Assembly (NCBI RefSeq): GCF_000213175.1
Contig: NW_009799104.1
Span: forward strand, 2,288,226-2,352,225
Direction of reading: 5' to 3'
DNA length: 64,000 nucleotides
Origin: Neurospora tetrasperma FGSC 2508
Lineage: Eukaryota; Ascomycota; Sordariomycetes; Sordariales; Sordariaceae
Under the pieces are notes generated by a model. That model was not told the DNA's origin. It saw only the letters and a list, made by a program, of their open reading frames with translations, and did no database searches. The position numbers were made by a program, and so were the translations under genes. Positions 1 through 9,676 of this stretch are shown in pieces (positions within the stretch are counted from its first letter, which is position 1; every line of letters starts with the position of its first letter).

Positions 1-2849
1 TCGGTCACTGGATGCTGCGGCGTGTCCCATCGGCCGAAACACAGATCGATGCCGCCCACAAATGCAATGTCGTGGTCGACAATAACCAGCTTTTCATGGT
101 GAGCGAAAAAGAACTGGTTCTTCTTGAACTGGTTAGGTGATCTTTGAACAAAAATGTTAGGATGGAGGTTCAGCAGGGAAAACTTGGTGTACTCCGAGTC
201 AATGGGAACTGCGGCTTCGACATTTCGATAGACAATGACAAAAATCTTGACACCTTCCTGTGCCTTTCTCTGGAGTAGACGATCGAGACGCCATTTCTGA
301 CTGATACAAGCGGGCCGCCTCATGTACAATTCTGGGCTCAGCCACCAGTCGTGAATGTAGATAACGTCCTTGGCCATACTGATGGCTCTTGAGACGTTCC
401 ACATGTAGTCCCGACCGTCGACCAGCCATTGGGCGAACACGCCAGTTCGAACAGGCGCATAGCTTCCAAAGCGATTCCGCTGATGCCATGGTGTAGTTTT
501 GAGCATCTCCAAAATGGATTCCTCGAACTGCTGTATCAGATGCTGGCTGGAGGAGAAGAGCTTGATCTTCCTCTCGGATGACACGATCTTGAGTGTATGG
601 TGATTGGAGGACTTGGACTTCTTGGCCGTGGTCGGGTCGAAATTCTCGAGGTCTTCCTCATTTTCATTGCCGTTTGCTGTGAGGTGCTTGTTCTTGTCCT
701 TCTTAGAAACAATGTTGAATTTGGGGTCAACCAGATAAACATCGTAGATGTTCATGTTTTCCGGCGATTCGACACAGACGATATAACTCTGACGAACAAG
801 GAACCACTTCTTGCTGTGCCTAGCAATAACCTTGCCCGGTGTCAGGACCCGCCGAAAATCGAGCCCTTTGGAGGATTGGATGTGGAGGTAACATTCCTTG
901 CCGTGATAACTTCCCTCGGCAGCAAGGCGAACTCCAAGAGCAGAAAGCTCCAAAAATCGACAAAGTCGGTTACTGTCTGCCCGGAACATGAGCCAACGAA
1001 CCATCTCTTGCAGATACTTTTCCAAGATTCTTTGCTGCTGTTCGATATACTTTTTCTTCTTGGCGGCGGCGTCAAGAGCTATTTGATTCAGATCACCCTT
1101 TGAGCCTATGGTCGAGTTCTTGCGGCGCCCACCAAAAGCACCCATGCGAGACTTCTTTTTCCGTACCTGCGGCCTGCCATTTTCATCAACATCAGTGCCC
1201 TCAACAGCTGTTTCCCCAGCAGTGGCCTCGCCGGCGGGATCTTCGACTATACGAGGGGGGTCAAGTGGTTCTTGTTCCTCGTCGTCCTCCAAGCCTCTTA
1301 CTGCGCGCAAATAAGGGAAAGCCGAGATGGGGAAATTTGGCTGTTTGGGCCGAACACCGCCCTCTGGCCGATGTATCAACAGCTTGTCTTTAGGGGGGTT
1401 GATCTTGTATTTGAAGTGGAGGTTCATGATCTCCTTTATGTGACGTTTGACCGTCCACTTCATCTGGCTGGGACCGCTTCCGTACTCAAGCTCAATGGTA
1501 AAGAGCACATGTCTCTCGCTATCCTTGCCGGGAAGAGGCGCACTGTCCTTGATTCGGAGTCTTAGCTGTTCCAGAAGGACGGGTATTCTTTTGTTTCCAT
1601 GTTCGTCGCGCTGGATCATGCTGGCAAACATCAAGACAGCCGGGGTAACTGCGGTAAGCTCGGCCATGAGCTCGGCAGATTTGAAATAGTCGTATTGGTC
1701 GTCCCTCTTCTGTCGCAACAGCCGCAATGTGCTCTTGACTTGACGCCATTTCTGAGCACCAAAAGTTGCAGCCCTGTCCGTGCCGAAAAAGGGTCTCCTC
1801 GGAGTGGCATCACCGTCAGAAACCCCGCCGCCGAGGTTGGAGAAGCGCCGAAGATGCTGACCGATCCTACTGGGAGATTCGAGTTCGTCGCCCTCACCAT
1901 CCGGCCGATTCGACATCCACAGATTCGTCCTTCTGTTGATGCGCTGTCTGGCAATATGATCCCTACCTTCGCCCTCGGAAAGGCCTCCACGGTCTCCAAT
2001 ATCTGAGAACGTGGAACGGCGAATAAAGGCGAAGCGGGCATGTCCACCGGGCGTAGTCGGCTCTTGCTCGATTCGAGGCGTGTTGGGGGTCGAGAACGAT
2101 TCGAACTTTGGTCGTCGAATCCGTCGCTTTTTCTTTTGTCGAATCTGTGACTCCCCCACCCTCTCATCGGCAGTCTCCTCTGCGTCGGCGTCTTCGTCGC
2201 TGCGGTCGTCAACTGACCGGGCTTGACGATGGCGTGACACGGTTGGGGAGCTAGCTGTAGAGTTAATCTCGGGAGGGTAGCTTGGAGACTTGAAGGTCTG
2301 CGAGGTGCTGGGGCCGGCGAGCTCCTTCAACTTGGTCATGAAGCTGGACCCTCGAATCCTGTTCATGGTATCTTTGGTGTCCCATGAGGCATGGCGCTCG
2401 TGGTGTATGACGGGTGGGGGTTCGAGAACGACATCGTTGTTGGCAAACTGTACGCTGCGCTCGGAGTAGGGCACATCGGAAGGGCCTGTGCCAGCTGTGG
2501 GAAGGGTCGAGGGCACGGAGGAGCGAGTAGTGGTTTGGTTGACATCTTGGAGCGGTAGCCAGGCGGGTGGGTCTTGATCGGGTACGGGGGAGACACCGTC
2601 GTTGTGTGCCTGGCCTCCGTTCAGGTAGTCCGAGGCGGACGGGCTTTCGTTAGCTCTCGGTGTCTTTGGAGAGCTCGCCTTAGTGGCGAAGTCGAACTGG
2701 TCGGAGCCGATGGGCGACGGAACGCCAAACACTTGGGCCTGGGTGATTGTCGGTAGTTCCTCGAGGGTCCCTGATTGCAGAACACTCTCTTTGCGCGACT
2801 GTGTTGGCACAGGCAGACTGGCCGAACTGGATCGGGTCGGGTCGGCCAT
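1..2849 (-). CDS. PLD1: Phospholipase D1 (PX-PH-PLD, Spo14/PLD1 family), 5' part only
   Basis: Phosphatidylcholine-hydrolysing phospholipase D that makes phosphatidic acid on membranes. From the ATG at 2849 one reading frame stays open without introns to the window edge (949 codons plus 2 nt). It has a long polar N-terminus (about residues 1-350), a PX-like region from about residue 440 (VLFTIELEYG, then basic KWTVKRHIKEIM), a PH-like segment near 660-790 (KVIARHSKKWFLV) and the first HKD motif HHEKLVIVDHD, with H918, K920 and D925 in the HxKxxxxD pattern, followed by GGIDLCFGR. This order is that of yeast Spo14 and animal PLD1. The second HKD motif and the C-terminus lie outside the window. 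It is divergent from gamma-tubulin, with about 1.5 kb between the start codons. Family assignment is firm; the exact start is probable, since the first ATG opens the long frame. Confidence 0.93.
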   Translation of the reverse strand, partial: MADPTRSSSASLPVPTQSRKESVLQSGTLEELPTITQAQVFGVPSPIGSDQFDFATKASSPKTPRANESPSASDYLNGGQAHNDGVSPVPDQDPPAWLPLQDVNQTTTRSSVPSTLPTAGTGPSDVPYSERSVQFANNDVVLEPPPVIHHERHASWDTKDTMNRIRGSSFMTKLKELAGPSTSQTFKSPSYPPEINSTASSPTVSRHRQARSVDDRSDEDADAEETADERVGESQIRQKKKRRIRRPKFESFSTPNTPRIEQEPTTPGGHARFAFIRRSTFSDIGDRGGLSEGEGRDHIARQRINRRTNLWMSNRPDGEGDELESPSRIGQHLRRFSNLGGGVSDGDATPRRPFFGTDRAATFGAQKWRQVKSTLRLLRQKRDDQYDYFKSAELMAELTAVTPAVLMFASMIQRDEHGNKRIPVLLEQLRLRIKDSAPLPGKDSERHVLFTIELEYGSGPSQMKWTVKRHIKEIMNLHFKYKINPPKDKLLIHRPEGGVRPKQPNFPISAFPYLRAVRGLEDDEEQEPLDPPRIVEDPAGEATAGETAVEGTDVDENGRPQVRKKKSRMGAFGGRRKNSTIGSKGDLNQIALDAAAKKKKYIEQQQRILEKYLQEMVRWLMFRADSNRLCRFLELSALGVRLAAEGSYHGKECYLHIQSSKGLDFRRVLTPGKVIARHSKKWFLVRQSYIVCVESPENMNIYDVYLVDPKFNIVSKKDKNKHLTANGNENEEDLENFDPTTAKKSKSSNHHTLKIVSSERKIKLFSSSQHLIQQFEESILEMLKTTPWHQRNRFGSYAPVRTGVFAQWLVDGRDYMWNVSRAISMAKDVIYIHDWWLSPELYMRRPACISQKWRLDRLLQRKAQEGVKIFVIVYRNVEAAVPIDSEYTKFSLLNLHPNIFVQRSPNQFKKNQFFFAHHEKLVIVDHDIAFVGGIDLCFGRWDTPQHPVT

Positions 2850-4320
2850 GGCAGAAGATGGGCGGTTGACGGTTGGTCAGCCTACCGGGGGACTGGTGAA
2901 GTATGCTGTTGCTGTTGCTGTTGCTGTTGTTGTTCTTGGCCTTGATGCTGGGAGATGTGGACAGTATCTTGAAGGAAGAAGGGGTAGGATCCTCGGTAGC
3001 GAAACATGCCGCGGCTCACAAGTAACGGTAAAAATGGTCACGCTCGAGGAAAGCGGGTTGACTCTCCAGGGGCTCGAAGACGGCGGTCAACTTTTGAATA
3101 ATCGGAATTGCTAATCGGAACGAGCCAACGACCGGGAGAAGAGTGGCAGAGTGGTTCCAATCGGGCCAACAAGGTCGGTGAAAGAAGATGGAGACGGTGG
3201 CGTGGCTACCTTGAACAGTATGAAGTACCTCCCAAGGTGAAGTTGGCAGATACAGTCGGTTTTAGGGGGAGGTCGAAGTAGAGAAGTTGAACCAAGATGA
3301 GGTGACGTTGGAGATTGAAGCAAGGTGTAAACCCTTGGAATAGTACTCTACTAGTACACAGCGGGCATCCCCGTACAAGGAAAAGGTAGACGCAAAAAGG
3401 GGCAGGAGAGAGGTCAAACTTGGAAGTTGTTGTTTATTGGCCGTGCTCGTCTGTTACTGTTACCTGTATCGTCCGGTACGGTAACTGTCTGTTGTACCTG
3501 TGCGTAGTAAGGTCCAGTTGAATGAGTGAACCAAGAGCAATAGTTTTTTTTGTTTTTGATTCGGTCAACTACTCTCTCTACCTCAGGATTCTGTCTGATC
3601 TCTTGACCGTCACCTCTCTTCGTTCTACGTCAACGTTCCCCGTCATGTGGAGGGGTAAAACGTGCAAGACGCCTGCCTACGTGTGTCGGGTGCCCTGTTT
3701 GTCAAAGTGGTGAGACGAAGGATCCCGTCCCGTCACGTTGGTGCAAGGTAGCGCAGGGCAATACTCCGCTACAGTAACCAAGTGGAAGGGCGCTGAGGGA
3801 GGCCCCCGTCGCACCTGGACTGCCCTGCTGGAAAATGGGGTTTTGTCATTTTAGGTTGGAGTGCCTGGACATGCAGGCATGGACGGCCCTTAACGAATTA
3901 CAGAAGCTATACCCGACAGGGTTAGCAATCCCGGGTCCTGGAACTGCTAGATCCAGCCGACGGGAGCCAGCCACGAGATAGGTGGATGGAGAGGAGGGAT
4001 CATTGGATGTCTTAGGTGCCCCTCTCCGATCATGCTGCTAGCAGCTGACAGCGGGCGTCACTGTAGCCTTTGGAAGGTGATTTCCCTTGGAGCGTTCGCA
4101 GGGGCACGGCAGCTAGGTTCCATCTCCTCCCGTTTCTGTCGCGTCGACGCGGGAATCTTAGCGTAGTAGCGGTGGCCGGTGGGCAACGTGCTGCAATGTG
4201 GGGAACTACCAAGCGTGCTCTGCTGACGTCCTTAGGTATGTTTACCGATGTTCCCTCCGCTTTTGTCCCAATTGCAACAATTTCCGCCTAGAGGTCTCGC
4301 GCCTCGTTAATGCCACCACC
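2850..4320. other. Intergenic: divergent promoter region, PLD1 / gamma-tubulin
   Basis: About 1.5 kb between two divergent start codons. It holds an imperfect GCTGTT/GTT hexamer-triplet repeat at about 2905-2935, just upstream of the PLD1 start, and otherwise mixed unique sequence. Only short unconvincing ORFs are present. No TATA box stands out; both promoters presumably lie here. Confidence 0.6.
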
Positions 4321-5918
4321 ATGCCCAGGTACGCGTCCCTCATCCCAGCACCTAACATATCGTGACTAACCAGCAAACAGAGAGATAATAACCATCCAGG
4401 CCGGCCAGTGCGGCAACAGCAGTGAGTGCCCGATTCAACCCGACGAGGCAGTCGACCTTCACCCAGTCTTGCGCCTCGACATCCGGCAGCTGGACGCGCA
4501 GTTTCTTCTAACATTCTCAAGTCGGAAGCCAGTTCTGGCAGCAGCTTTGTCTGGAGCATGGCATCAGCCAAGACGGAACCATCGAGGACTTTGCGACCGA
4601 AGGCGGCGACCGTAAAGATGTCTTTTTTTACCAGAGCGACGATACGCGATACATTCCCCGGTCCATCCTGATCGATCTCGAACCCAGAGTCATCAATACC
4701 ATCCAGACCGGACCATACCGGAACATATACAACCCAGAAAACTTCTACGTGGGCAAGAGCGGTCTTGGTGCGGGCAACAACTGGGGTGATGGTTACCAAA
4801 CAGGCGAGCAAGTACATGAGGAGATCATGGAGATGATTGAGCGCGAAGCCGACGGCAGCGACTCCCTCGAGGGCTTCATGATGTTACACTCCATCGCCGG
4901 CGGCACAGGATCAGGTCTGGGCTCTTTCCTACTCGAGCGACTGAACGACCGCTTCCCCAAGAAGATCATCCAGACATATTCGGTATTTCCCGACACGACC
5001 AGCGCCGGCGATGTTGTCGTGCACCCCTACAACAGTTTACTTGCCATGAGGAGGTTAACGCAAAACGCCGACTCGGTAGTGGTGCTTGACAACGGCGCCT
5101 TGTCACACATTGCCGCCGACAGACTACACGTACAAGAGCCATCCTTCCAACAGACGAACCAGCTCGTATCGACCGTCATGTCTGCCAGCACAACCACCCT
5201 TCGATACCCCGGCTACATGCACAACGACCTGGTCAGCATTCTCGCGTCCTTGATTCCGACTCCTCGATGCCACTTCTTGATGACGTCGTACACGCCCTTC
5301 ACTGGCGACCAGGTAGAGCAGGCAAAGACGGTGCGCAAAACGACGGTTCTCGACGTCATGCGACGATTGCTGCAGCCCAAGAATCGCATGGTGTCTACTG
5401 TACCCGGCAAGAAGAGCTGCTACATTTCCATCCTGAACGTCATCCAGGGCGACGTGGACCCAACCGATGTGCACAAGAGTCTGCTCCGTATTAGGGAACG
5501 TCGTCTTGCTACATTCATTCCCTGGGGTCCCGCTAGCATCCAGGTGGCACTGACCAAGAGGAGTCCCTACGTGACTATGGCACATCGTGTCAGTGGTTTG
5601 ATGTTGGCAAACCATACTAGTATTGCTACGGTACGTCAACTGCTGCTGTGTTGGCTAGATAGATGATCAAACTGACATTTCTTCACACAGCTTTTCAAGC
5701 GTATTGTTAGGCAGTACGATGGTATGCGGAAGCGCAACGCCTTTATGGAAGCCTACAAAAAGACGGCGCCGTTTTCTGAAAACCTCAACGAGTTTGACGA
5801 AGCCAGGGAGGTCGTCATGGACCTTATTGCCGACTACGAGGCTGCCGAAGACGCCAATTATCTCAACCCCGAGCTTGGCGAAAACGCGTCGGCTGACACG
5901 GACAAGAGAATGGCTTGA
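4321..5918 (+). CDS. tbg: Gamma-tubulin
   Basis: Tubulin of the gamma-tubulin complex, which nucleates microtubules at spindle pole bodies. Four exons: 4321-4328, 4381-4421, 4522-5630, 5691-5918, giving 461 aa. The tiny first exon encodes MPR; splicing restores the tubulin start [18 protein letters not shown]. The GTP-binding tubulin signature GGTGSGLGS is at about residues 142-150. [16 protein letters not shown] and a charged acidic C-terminus fit gamma rather than alpha or beta tubulin. All introns are GT..AG, and a CTAAC branch-like site lies before the first acceptor. The length matches fungal gamma-tubulins (about 450-480 aa). The start is fixed by the conserved N-terminus. Confidence 0.97.
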
Positions 5919-6286
5919 GTCTTGGCCGGACAGATGATGGCCAGCTGGGGGCCTTTTGTTTTCGACCATACCTAGGATCTTTAAGAGATAGCTGGTATCC
6001 CTCTTTTTCTCTTCTTTTTTTTTTAACTAGGCTGATGCGATATCACGACCAGATTGTTGTTCGCAGGCGTTATTGGGCGGGAGGGAAAACCAGGAGGAAG
6101 GTGTTGGCGCGCGTTTTCTGTATCGTTTGCCATGTTGTCGATAGATTACAGCAGCTCTTTGACCACTGAGGCTATGGAAATACCACTTGTCTTCAAACCC
6201 CAGAATGCATGCACGCGGGACCTCAGCTTGGGGTTCATAAAGGACCTCAAGTTGATAAGTATCCAACCACCTGACAAGTGGCTGCG

Positions 6287-6523
6287 TGGTCGAGCGGTGT
6301 GGTGCGCTGAGCTCTCTTTGCACAAGGAGGGTAGTGCACCACATGCTGGGGGGGGGCCCTCGCCGCCGTAGGTGACCCAACGGGGATCTAAATGGCGGGG
6401 GAGAACCTCCCTGGAAGCACTGTAAGCTGGCGTCTTCCGGCTACGCAAATAGGGCTCTTCTACTCCCTTCCAGTTGAACGTGACGTCAGCCGTTCGATTC
6501 CAGCTCTTGTCCTCTCTTTTTTT
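6287..6523 (+). ncRNA. Possible Pol III-type transcript (weak candidate)
   Basis: An A-box-like motif TGGTCGAGCGG (6287-6297), a B-box-like GTTCGATTC (6492-6500) and a T7 run (6517-6523) occur in order on the plus strand. Right after the A-box is a long hairpin: 7 bp GTGGTGC/GCACCAC (6299-6305 with 6336-6342) enclosing an 8-bp stem (6312-6319 with 6324-6331, two G-U pairs) and a GCAC loop. The T-arm around the B-box does not pair and the A-B distance (about 200 nt) is too long for a tRNA, so this is not a tRNA. I could not match it to SRP RNA, RNase P or U6. Chance occurrence remains quite possible. Confidence 0.22.
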
Positions 6524-6529
6524 GTTAAC

Positions 6530-6550
6530 TTTTTTTTTTTTTTTTTTTTT
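6530..6550 (+). repeat. T21 homopolymer
   Basis: An uninterrupted run of 21 T, preceded by a second T7 stretch and followed by further T-rich sequence. Likely length-variable. Confidence 0.95.
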
Positions 6551-7277
6551 AACTTTTTTCCTTGGTTGTGTTTCATCATCAGTGGGTGCTGCGATCAATA
6601 GCATTATGGTCCTCTGTGGGAAGCTATATAGATGTAACAATGAAGCTATCACCACATCTTGGCACTCCTTAGCGTATTTAAACAAAACATTGAGACAGGG
6701 ATGGCACTACTTTTAGTCTCAATCAGGAACCCAAGGACAGTGATAGGCGTGTCTCCCTGCCAACACTCCAGGGTGAGGATGACCTTATCAAGATTTGGCA
6801 AAATATATCAGATGCACTGCGCTCAATGCAGATTACCGCGAGAATTCGAGATGCACGGATTTAAAACGACATGGTCATCCAGCGCGGAAGGGGACGAGTA
6901 GGAGTCCTTCCCAGAAGCCCTTTGGAGTTCCCCTGTTGCTCCAACTTCCCCAGAAAGAGAAATCATGCTTTGACCAATGGAAAGCGAGCTCTTTTCAATC
7001 CTCAAATCCCCAGCCTTATTCGACGCCACAAAGTGGGTCACTTTATGGAGGCAAATGCTCGGGATAACTTGGCTAAGCCGCAGCATCACTGTAAGTAACT
7101 AACTGAAGTCCCGTCGCTGAGGGGAGTCGGAGGCTCGCTGTGTAACCGCAGAGTGGGACGGACGACGTCGATACTTACTACTTATCATTGCGAGCCCCGT
7201 TCCGGACCCTCTTCGCTCTCGCTCCTTTCCCCAGGTACCTAGACCTCGCTCCTATTGCGACAATTGATATTTCCAAC

Positions 7278-8215
7278 ATGTTGTCCTCTGTGAGGACAGG
7301 CGCCTCAATGGCTCTTAGAGGTGGGTGATGCCTGTGTTTTGTTTTCTGTATGCGACGGAGACTCAGCGCGCGAGTCATTCGACAGCTCCATCACGAAATC
7401 CCCACGGCGACGAACTCCAGCTGACGATAAACCAACTATCCACAGCCCGGCCGACTGCCCAAATCGTCCCCTTCCGCGCGGCCGCTGTCGCTTCCATCTC
7501 CTCGTCCTCCCGCAAGGACGCCACGGGTGCCGTCGCCCCTGCGGGCGCACAGCACGGCATCGCCAGGCGCGAGCGCAGAGAGGTTCCTCTTCCCAGCCAG
7601 GAGGGCACCAAGGGCGCCGTTCAATATGCTCTGTACGTTACACGTTTTGAGGGCTCCACGAACTCCACATCCGCTCTTGACATCCGGACAAGGATATATC
7701 CCCTATGCCCTCTCCACAACAACACAGCAACAAGGACATGCCACTAACACACACTCAAATATAGCACAACCCTCGACAGCATCGTCAACTGGGCCCGCCA
7801 ATCCTCTCTCTGGCCCATGACCTTCGGCCTCGCCTGCTGTGCCGTCGAGATGATGCACCTCTCAACCCCGCGGTACGATCAAGATCGTTTGGGCATCATC
7901 TTCCGTGCCTCGCCCCGCCAGTCGGATGTGATGATTGTGGCGGGCACCCTGACCAACAAGATGGCGCCCGCCCTGCGCCAGGTGTACGACCAGATGCCCG
8001 ATCCGCGTTGGGTCATCAGCATGGGCTCGTGCGCCAACGGCGGCGGCTACTACCACTACTCGTACAGCGTCGTGCGCGGCTGCGACCGGATTGTCCCTGT
8101 TGATATCTACGTCCCGGGATGCCCGCCTACTAGTGAAGCGCTCATGTATGGCATTTTCCAGTTGCAGAGGAAGATGCGGAATACGAAGATTACGAGGATG
8201 TGGTATCGCAAGTAG
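7278..8215 (+). CDS. nuo19.3: NADH:ubiquinone oxidoreductase PSST subunit (19.3 kDa, NuoB/PSST)
   Basis: Mitochondrial complex I subunit that carries the terminal iron-sulfur cluster N2, next to the quinone site. Three exons: 7278-7320, 7446-7632, 7765-8215, giving 226 aa. The N-terminus is Arg/Ala/Ser-rich with no acidic residue for its first 20 or so positions ([17 protein letters not shown]), a typical mitochondrial presequence. The mature part is highly conserved: the tandem Cys of LACCAVEMM (C101, C102), C166 in GSCANGGG and C196 in VPGCPPT are the four 4Fe-4S ligands. The C-terminal [15 protein letters not shown] is basic. Introns are 125 and 132 nt with GT..AG ends, and intron 2 has a CACTAACAC branch-like site. 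The gene lies in the same orientation as gamma-tubulin but 1.36 kb away, so it has its own promoter. Confidence 0.97.
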
Positions 8216-9110
8216 AGAGCGTTACTACTGCTTGGCACCTGCTTGTCGTGGTCATGGGGGGTTACGAAGTTTGGGGTGAGTGGTAGCGCGAAGAAGGGGT
8301 CGACGAATTGAGAAGATTGACGGGTGGTAAAAACCGGAAAGACAGCACGGTTAGATTTGGTGGACGGACGGAAGAGCTCGAGAACAGCGGCTCACAAGAA
8401 GGAACTTCAGTGGGAATTAGACAAGATGTATCATGCTCAAAGTTTGCGTCTTGCTTTTTCTCCTTTATTCGTTTATATGTTCATCTGGCAAGTCTGACGA
8501 GGGCGAGAAAACGACCCATCGCTCGACTGTAAAGTTCTCATGAGAGACTCAAGTAGCCAATCCTTGCTATGAAAACAAGGAGAGATTTTCGTGACATATA
8601 TGTCCTTGGCCCTCGCCAACCAAGTCATCATAATCAAGAGGGGACTGCAAATGGTCTGTTGTATATGGCTATATATTTACATCTCCGGACCGTCTTCGAG
8701 AAGTCAAGGGCTCACGAGATGTTCCCCAGAACTAGGGTATCTATATGATTGCTCCATCCTTAGTCTTGGGTATATGCTTATAAATCCAGAAATGGACAAA
8801 CTAAATCAAAATCCCAGTGGAGGATAGTACTGGTGGACGCGGATAAGAGATGTAGAATGATACCAAACACGGTCTGGACAGTTCGTCTGGCACTAGGTCT
8901 TATTGAGGCGGACGAAGAAGACGGTTTCAAACAGAATAAGAGGTAGTCTACAACATGCTTAACTATCTCTTTATGGTCTGTTCAGCCTCTGGTTATCCCC
9001 TTTTCACTTCATTCACGTTTCTCTTCACTTCTCTCTTCACTTCTTCTTAATCAATCAAAACCCAAGGAACCGGGGCGAAGATAGCCTTGAGCAAGGTAGA
9101 GGGAAGGTTT

Positions 9111-9144
<34 letters not shown>

Positions 9145-9676
9145 GATAAACGGCAAGCTAGTAATAGGGGCAGGTTATCCCAAATACTGATGAGATGTAA
9201 TGAAAATGGAGAGTTACCAATTTAGCCGAGGATGGACAGCTAGACTGTTTGTGCATTTTTCACTTTACAGACCGGTGGAGGTAGAGGTAGGTACCAAATT
9301 ATAAGTCGCTATGATCTGGACCGAATTGGAGGAAAGATCACACGGAGAATATTGACGGATAGGAAAGCATGAGGGGAAATAGAGCAATGAGGTTGGAGAG
9401 GGCCAGGATTAGTTGTTGTACTGACTCCAGAATATTAGGCACACAAGAATCATCTTCGACAATGTTGAACGGGAACAGTTGAGCATTGTATACCGGCTGA
9501 CGGCCGATGAAAAACAAACTCATGCATGGTTTTTGAACTCCCAATTATGTACCTATTCCATACAAAAGAAAAAGACCTTTACAGATCGCCCTTAGCCAAG
9601 ACTGCCCACCCGTCCAACCCATCAGGGTATCATCCATCTTCTTCCTACATCTATCCCTCATCTAACAACCCGATCT
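8216..9676. other. Intergenic: convergent 3' flanks of PSST and MPP10
   Basis: About 1.46 kb between two convergent stop codons. Apart from a T31 homopolymer it holds only short, unconvincing ORFs and probably both 3' UTRs. Confidence 0.6.
9113..9143 (+). repeat. T31 homopolymer
   Basis: An uninterrupted run of 31 T in the gap between convergent genes. This is long enough to be polymorphic or affected by sequencing error. Confidence 0.95.

Larger units (their letters stand above)
5919..7277. other. Intergenic: gamma-tubulin 3' flank and PSST promoter
   Basis: About 1.36 kb without a supportable protein gene. It contains a stem-loop at 6299-6342, A-box- and B-box-like motifs and a T7 run (described separately), a perfect CRE-like palindrome TGACGTCA at 6481-6488, and a T21 tract at 6530-6550. 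The remainder is unremarkable. Confidence 0.6.

Noticed and set aside
4242-4817. 191-codon frame on the minus strand
   Set aside because: Lies across gamma-tubulin exons and introns; the plus-strand protein is conserved, this one is not.
6287-6500. tRNA-Leu or tRNA-Ser, from the A-box-like motif
   Set aside because: No matching acceptor stem, the D stem and T stem do not pair, and the A-B box distance is too long.
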